Shown here piece after piece: positions 57,837-64,000 of a DNA stretch of 64,000 bases. The stretch lies in the NCBI GenBank assembly GCA_036937835.1, contig CM072879.1, positions 2,974,001-3,038,000 of the forward strand. Direction: 5' to 3'. The stretch comes from Pampus argenteus. Lineage: Eukaryota; Chordata; Actinopteri; Scombriformes; Stromateidae. The number at the start of each line of letters is the position of its first letter. Position 1 is the first letter of the stretch. Under the pieces are notes generated by a model. That model saw only the letters and a list, made by a program, of their open reading frames with translations. It was not told where the DNA came from and did not search any database. Made by a program: the position numbers and the translations under genes.

Positions 57837-60800
57837 GTCAAAGTTTAATCATTGCAATCCGCAAAGTTTCAGGTGATTTGAAAGAGCTAAAAGTTAGGTG
57901 AAAGTCGAAGGATTCTAATTTAAAGTGTGAGATGAGAAGCAGTTTAAAAGCCTGTTGATATGTAAACAATGAAAGCAGCTAAAATTTCCAAAGACGTTGT
58001 TGAAACAGTTGAAGCGTTAGTTGATATGTGAGCACTGACAGTTGTAATGACAGTAGGAGTGTAAGAGTTGAAACTAGCTGAAGAGCAATAATCAGCTGTC
58101 AGTGTACGCAGCAGTATAAAGCGAATGAGATGTTAAGTTGAAGTGCATGCCATGAAGGCAATTGAACTCTCCACTGACATGTAACAACTGAAAGCAGTTA
58201 AAGTGTGACTTGTGCAAGCAAAGTAAGCAGAAACTATTTTCTGTTGACAGCTGAAGCAGTTGAAGTCTTAACTGAGTAAGAGATGGAAGTTGACAGATTT
58301 AGCTGAGGTGAAAAGGGTTTGATATATTGTAGTTTAGAGTGTCCAATGAAAGCAGTTGAAGTGTAAGAAACGAGCACACTGTTTGTGATTTAAATTAAGG
58401 AAATATCTGCTCAAATAATATTAGCGTGGATATTAGCTGGAATGGGTTTATGGAAATAATTGGTGGCAATTTTTCCTGTTAACTAAAATTCAACCTAATC
58501 CACACTAGCAACTAGGATTCCTGGAGGAATAAATGCTGAGAGCACAAACGTACCCGGTTTTCACTGTGTAATAATAAACAGTGTACTGTTGATACTTCTC
58601 TCTTGTGACTATTAGAGTGAGATGTGTAAGGCAATTATTTTGAGAAGTTAAAGTGGAAAGTTTAAGTGGTAGAAGTACGTCTCTTAAAACCCGGTGTCCT
58701 TGTCCCGCCTCCCAGATGCAGATGTTCCAGGATGTGTGAACTGGTCTGTCGGTGCCAAGAACACACGGATAGACTGCAGGCCTATCTTACTGCTACACAG
58801 CTGCCTCCTGTTGGAGCCGCTTCAACCATTTATACCACCATCACCACACAGACCATCACACATTTTAGGTAATCTGCCTGCTACAGATACATTTCCCACA
58901 ATGCTGTCACTTCCAGTTCCCTCGCTCTGACCAGCACACATGATCATTATCATCTGAGGCTGAGCTTTCATGCTCATTTCCTTGTCTTTGTGTTTGGATG
59001 TAGAGGAAGAAACAGTATGTAGGTACTGACCACAATAAGCCTCCAGAAATGTGGGTGTCAATGATATGTTTGTCTTAAGTTGCCAGTAGCCTTTTGAAAA
59101 CATTCAATATCTTTTGACTTAACAAAGTCGAATTCAGTCAGTTGAACGATCACTAATTATTATCACTTGTACAGACTAAATCAGATGAGATTAGTTAAAC
59201 CACGGCTGTAGTCAACATTTAAAGGGTTTTATAAGTATAAAGTCTCTCTAGAGGGAGTTGTGTAAAATATGATAAGATCTCAGTAGCTGCTTATCTCTGC
59301 TGGAGGCTAGCAGCTCCAGGCTAGATTAGCTGCTGCTAGCATAACACACCAGAATCTAATTTTTGGGTATAGTTATTTGAAATTGTCCATTGCCGTCTGA
59401 TAATGTTATATAGTACTCTCATTAGTCAAGTCCAAGACACAGACCAAAACATTATTTTAAAGCGTCCATTAGATATTCTTTATACTGGTGTCTTGTTATT
59501 GTTGTTTGTGAAAGTCATCAGGAGATGACAGGAAACAACATAAATCTGTCTAAAGTTGCAATAATGGTGAATAAGGACAACAACTCTGAGTCAAGTATAT
59601 CATATATAAGACAATATTTTCTTACACAAAGCTAATTTTGAAGCTAACTTTGAGAGCATGATGGCCATCTTTAGTATCTTGAGATGCTCTGTTTAGCAGT
59701 TCATTCTTAATATATAATAATTTAAAAATGTATCACATACTGTACATACCATATAGCCTGCGAAAAATTATGTAAAAACAAACAAACAAACAAAACATTA
59801 AAGTATGTAAATGTTGACAATAATGTCAGAATAAAAGTACCTGAGTCATGATAGCATTAATGTATCAGTATATGACATAATATATTTTGGAGATGTCAAA
59901 TGACCGTAGCATGAAAACAGAAATATTAATGTAATGCTCCTTTAATCAAACTCCCTGAACAGGAGCAATACCTCATTCTGTTTACTGCATTCTGTAATGT
60001 CATCATCAGTGGTCAGATTTGGTGGAAAATCAAAGAATATGGACAATGACTCCAAGCAGAGTATGAGTTTATAAAATAGACAATGAAATACAGTATATTA
60101 CAATGCAAAACAATATGTAAAGCAATGTAAAGGTAGAGACAGAATTGAATTGCAAAATATTATTGAAAACGTGGATGATTTTGGCTGATATCAGCATAAA
60201 GCCTGGATGCATAGGGGAAACACGTAGCGTACTTCCCAAAATGTTGCACTATTTTTTTTAAAGCATTTTACTCTTATCGCCTTTAACAGATGCTTTGCTC
60301 TTCAGTAACTTTCTAAAAGCAGAGCGTCGCATTTTATCTGCAGCTTCTGCCCTGATACAGACAGCAGGCTTTGTTCTGTGAGTGAGGACACAAGTCCGAG
60401 CCGATAAGATCAAACAAACATTAGCGAGTGTGTAAGCTGTCCCAGGTGTGTGTGTTATTTGTCACATTCTTTAAAGGAGACGGTGGTGACATGTTGGCCT
60501 GTTCAAACAGTTTGAGACGAGTGGAGGGGATTTTAGCTTCCAGCCCTCTCAGCATGTTAGTCAGAGGTGCTAATGAAGCAGCAATGATTGGCCCTGCCCT
60601 CTTCCTCCACCCTGCTGTCGGGGAGCTACAAGCCAAAAAAAAAAGCAGCAGTCATTTAGTACAGTCATTTATCCTTTATTCATTATATTAATAATTTCCA
60701 GTGTGTCTCACATAAGCAGCGTGACATGCAGCGAGTAAAGACTTTTGTCACCCACACAGACAGATAAAAAGCCACCATTATCACGCCACGCATCGCTGTT

Positions 60801-61842
60801 GCTGAGCAGACTTCGGTCGGAGGCAGCGCCCACATGAGCTGAACTCCTGGTTGAGAAGCAGAGAGCCATCTTCAAGCTGCCCTTTCCTGCTGAAACATTC
60901 AGGCAGAGGAATGGGGCAGCGATAAAGAAGGATTACGGTATGTTAGATTTGGAGGATCAGTGCAGCGGAGAAAGACAGATGAGTTCCAGCATCGGAGCTG
61001 TTAAAGCATGCAGTCTGTGCAGGACATGGGCCAAGTTATGTAACAGTTCTGAAGGAATACACACACACACACACACATTTACGAAAGACAGCTGGAATTT
61101 TATTGTGCTGCTTCTAATTAGACTCAATGTGTTCCAGCAAAACAAGGGCTGGGGTGATGCAACCTGCAGGCAGAAGAAGGTGTTTTTGCATCTAATGTAA
61201 TATATCATCTGATTTATTGAGGCTGGGCAGAGAGAGAGAATCTTGAGTCCTTCCAAATTGAAACGTAGTAGAGTTATGTTTCCTCTCTACACTCAAAATA
61301 AAAATGATCTCAGACAACCTGAGAAAAGTAGCGTTGAGGTATTAAATAAAACCTCTCATGCATTCTCTGTCTTTTTCTGCTTTGGTGCAAAGTCTCTTTC
61401 TTCAGCTGTTTTTTTTTTTTTTTTTTCACAAAGCACTTTGGATCAAGATCAAGTTAAAAATGCGTGTGCTTTCACCAGCAGTGAACGCTGCATACGTATG
61501 AAGTGCAGGAAGTAGCAGTGGAACAGTTTACTGTGGGAAATATATCAATATATAAATGATCAGCCACAGAAGGTAAATTATCTTTATTGACTTTAGCGAT
61601 CAATACAAATGAATGCTGTAATCAAACAGTAGATGTAATGTGTAAAGCCAGTGAAAATAAGAATGAACCGATTCTATTTACTGTCTATTCACATGTGCTG
61701 CCACAACTGGAGGTTTACTGGTGAAGTGTGAACAAACTGCTAAAGTGAACACACATCTTTTAGGAATGTACAATGACAAAATATGGAGTTTGTAATTATA
61801 ATGTTTATGTAACGCTAACACAAATTTCTAACCAGCCAATAA
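57837..61842. other. Long stretch without a recognisable gene
   Basis: No coding region is supported. Open frames at 58666-58930 (plus), 58822-59103 (minus), 60421-60691 (both strands) and 60940-61256 (both strands) lack domains and splice context. An (AAAC)n run lies near 59777-59795, a CA run near 61060-61077 and a T-tract at 61409-61427. Confidence 0.5.
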
Positions 61843-62522
61843 CATGGCAGCAGCTCAGTGCATGTAGCCATGTAGACACGGTCAGGACAATCTGCTGCAG
61901 TTCAAACCGAGCATCAGTATGGGGAAGAAAGGTGATTTAAGTGACTTTAAACATGACATGGCTGTTGGTGCCAGCCGGGCTGGTCTGAGTGTTTCAGAAA
62001 CTGCTGATCTACTGGGATTTTTTACGCACAACCATCTCTAGGGTTTACAGAGAATGGTCACATTGTGTTACTACCAACTGAGTATTGTCGCAATGCCACA
62101 GCCTACCTGAGTGTTGTTGCTGACCATGTCCATCCCTTTATGACCACAGTGTACCCATCTTCTGATGGCTACTTCCAGCAGGATAACACATCATGCCATA
62201 AAGCTTGAATCATCTCAGACTAGTTTCTTGAACATGACAATGAGTTCACTCTACATCAAATGGCCCCCACAGTCACCAGATCTCAATCCAATAGAGTATC
62301 TTTAGGATGTGGTGGAACGGGAGATTCGCATCATGGATGTGCAGCTGACAAATCTGCAGCAACAGCGTGACGCTATCATGTCAATATGGACCAAACTCTC
62401 TGAGGACTGTTTCCAGCACCTTATTGAATCTATGCCACGAAGGATTAAGGCAGTACTGAAGGCAAAACGGGGTCCAACCTGGTACTAACAAGGTGTACCT
62501 AGTAAAGTGGCCGGTGAGTGTA
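61843..62522 (+). mobile_element. Internally deleted Tc1-like transposon copy
   Basis: The left part has CAGCCAATAACATGGCAGCA and GGGGAAGAAAGGTGATTTAA, encoding the transposase N-terminal helix-turn-helix region (GKKGDLSDFKHDMAVGASRAG). It runs to AGAGAATGGTC near 62059. From about 62068 it jumps to the C-terminal part: ACCATGTCCATCCCTTTATG, TTCCAGCAGGATAACACATC, CACCAGATCTCAATCCAATA (SPDLNPIE). It ends in GTAAAGTGGCCGGTGAGTGT. Roughly the middle half of the transposase, with the first catalytic aspartate, is gone, and frame breaks add to this. The left inverted repeat is decayed. A dead copy. Confidence 0.8.
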
Positions 62523-64000
62523 GATAATAATTTGCTGTGAGACTGGGCCTAATGTCAATATATAATGATATGATATGATCAGACTGCGTTCTGTGTTTTT
62601 TAACTCCAGTTCAGTCAGTCTGTACACACAGGGGCTGCACTCATACACACAAACACAGTTTTTCTTTCTCAAGATATCTGTACAGCGACATGTCATGAGA
62701 GCTTGAGAACTTTAAAGCAGATTTGCCCTTCAGAGCAGTTCATGGCACGTAAAAAAAAACAATAAAAAAACTGAATGTCTTTGAAGTGTGAGGTTCACTG
62801 AAGAATAACACCACCTTGAATTCTGTAAATGTGGCGGGTGTGATTAGTGACGCACAGATAACATGTGGCCTTTTTATTACAGCACAGAACAAGGTGGTGT
62901 GTAACCCGGCTTCCTGGCTGCTGGGACTGTTGCACCTCTGCTGCCGTATCTGTCAATGTCATGAACCTCAGGCCAGAAAAATAAATCCTGTACATCAGCC
63001 AGCCGCCTCCCTCTTCCTACTGAAACTTTTAGAGGGAAAGCGGCTTTGTCCAGACTTTCAGACCAATTCTCCTTCCACAAGGGTCAGGAACAGCCCAGGG
63101 ACTGGAAAGTACAATAAACAAGCTGGTCTGTTCTTTGATTTAAGTAAAATGGAGACGATGGCTGGTTCTGTTTAAACAGAGATAAAAGAGAGCAACACTG
63201 GAAGGTCAGGATTACGCAACGAGAACCAGAATGGTACAGGCCGTTCTCTGCTGTTTAGAGCCACTGTGTGACACAGCTGGTCAGCATATGATGTTGCAAC
63301 ATACTTGGAGTGTGTCGTGTGGAAATCATAGACGCATCCAATAGTTTACTCACAATGACGATCCCATAGATCCAAGAGTCTTGTAAAATATAAGACGTAT
63401 TATTTTTAGTCATTATGGAAACTGGTTGATTAAAGCAGTTAATTCACAGCATTCCATAAATGTATTGATTTATTGAGTTATTATTGCTGAATGTTGACTT
63501 ACAGCTGTGTCAATCTCAATGTCAGTTTTTTTGGTAACTATGACTCCCTTTAACCCCTACAAGTTCATGACCTGCATTCATGTGACAAAGTGTAATGGAA
63601 ACAGCGTCAGCGAATAAATGATGACGTGTGAACTAAACGTCAGTGAAGCTTCCGCTGAAGAGCTGAAAACGTTAGATCTGTGTGGCGTGATGAGGAGACT
63701 GTAACGTTCCTCTAATGAACACATGAAACATGCACAAATGTCATCATGTCTTCCATGTGGATTTCCATCATCTGAGCTGTGGTCATATAGATTATGATGA
63801 TTTTTAAAAAACATTTGCATTTGACTGCATTTGCAGTTCTACTTTATTTTTAACACGTCTTTACTTTTCTGCTTCCCTCATGTCCCAGGTATAGTTATTA
63901 AGTAGGCTTTGTATATACATATACATAATATCTGTTTTAAAACAATATTGTTTATATATAGTTTGTTGTTGTTGTTTTATCATGTAGGATGCTAATATTC
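62523..64000. other. Non-coding stretch, no gene seen
   Basis: The longest open frame (62816-63175, plus, 119 codons) has an overlapping antisense frame, no recognisable domain and no clear exon borders, so I do not call it a gene. The right edge is AT-rich. Confidence 0.45.

Noticed and set aside
62816..63175. 119-codon open frame on plus
   Set aside because: Cysteine-rich in part but with no recognisable domain. An antisense frame overlaps it, and no splice or promoter context is visible.

Overview
The window looks like non-genic, repeat-rich nuclear DNA of a bony fish, probably a percomorph teleost. The evidence is the mix of transposons: Tc1-like copies, L2-type LINE tails, a BEL/Pao retrotransposon, a solo LTR, hAT/Kolobok-like MITEs, and a 47-bp minisatellite grown out of a dispersed element. 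The sequence is AT-rich with many CA/CT microsatellites. I see no bacterial-type operon, no RNA gene and no complete host protein-coding gene. The only convincing full-length coding sequence is the retrotransposon polyprotein on the minus strand at 49654-55662. Family names for the dispersed repeats rest on remembered similarity, not on a search, and are scored accordingly.

Layout. 1-25.2 kb is mostly unique AT-rich sequence with scattered old transposon pieces: an internally deleted LINE near 10.4-10.8 kb, a Tc1-like transposase remnant near 16.8-17.6 kb, a 358-bp solo LTR with a target duplication at 23.9-24.2 kb, several MITE-like stretches, and a strong small hairpin at 3423-3476. 25.2-41.2 kb is one composite repeat block. 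It holds a CpG-rich MITE-like element A (25231-27151, 13-bp terminal inverted repeats), a 13.1-kb pyrimidine-rich satellite (27173-40280), and the head of a second, truncated copy B in the same orientation (40281 to about 41220). The satellite is built from 15-bp and 21-bp modules, carries nested higher-order repeats, and is open in five of six reading frames.

41.3-46 kb holds microsatellites, two short coiled-coil-like coding fragments in opposite orientations, and a TATA box followed by a possible signal-peptide first exon at 45540. 46.1-48.4 kb is a 47-bp minisatellite of 47 units with no net length drift. 48951-56746 is a complete BEL/Pao LTR retrotransposon on the minus strand, with two 547-bp LTRs that I read as identical, a 5-bp target duplication (TAAAG) and one intact 2002-residue Gag-Pol frame, so it is a very young insertion. 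56.7-64 kb returns to unique sequence with an L2-type LINE 3' tail (to 57836) and an internally deleted Tc1-like copy (about 61843-62522).

The features do not form a pathway. The window is best read as a record of transposition and tandem expansion. The points most worth a second look are the phase-locked satellite with its flanking elements, the young BEL/Pao copy, and the isolated TATA/signal-exon candidate.
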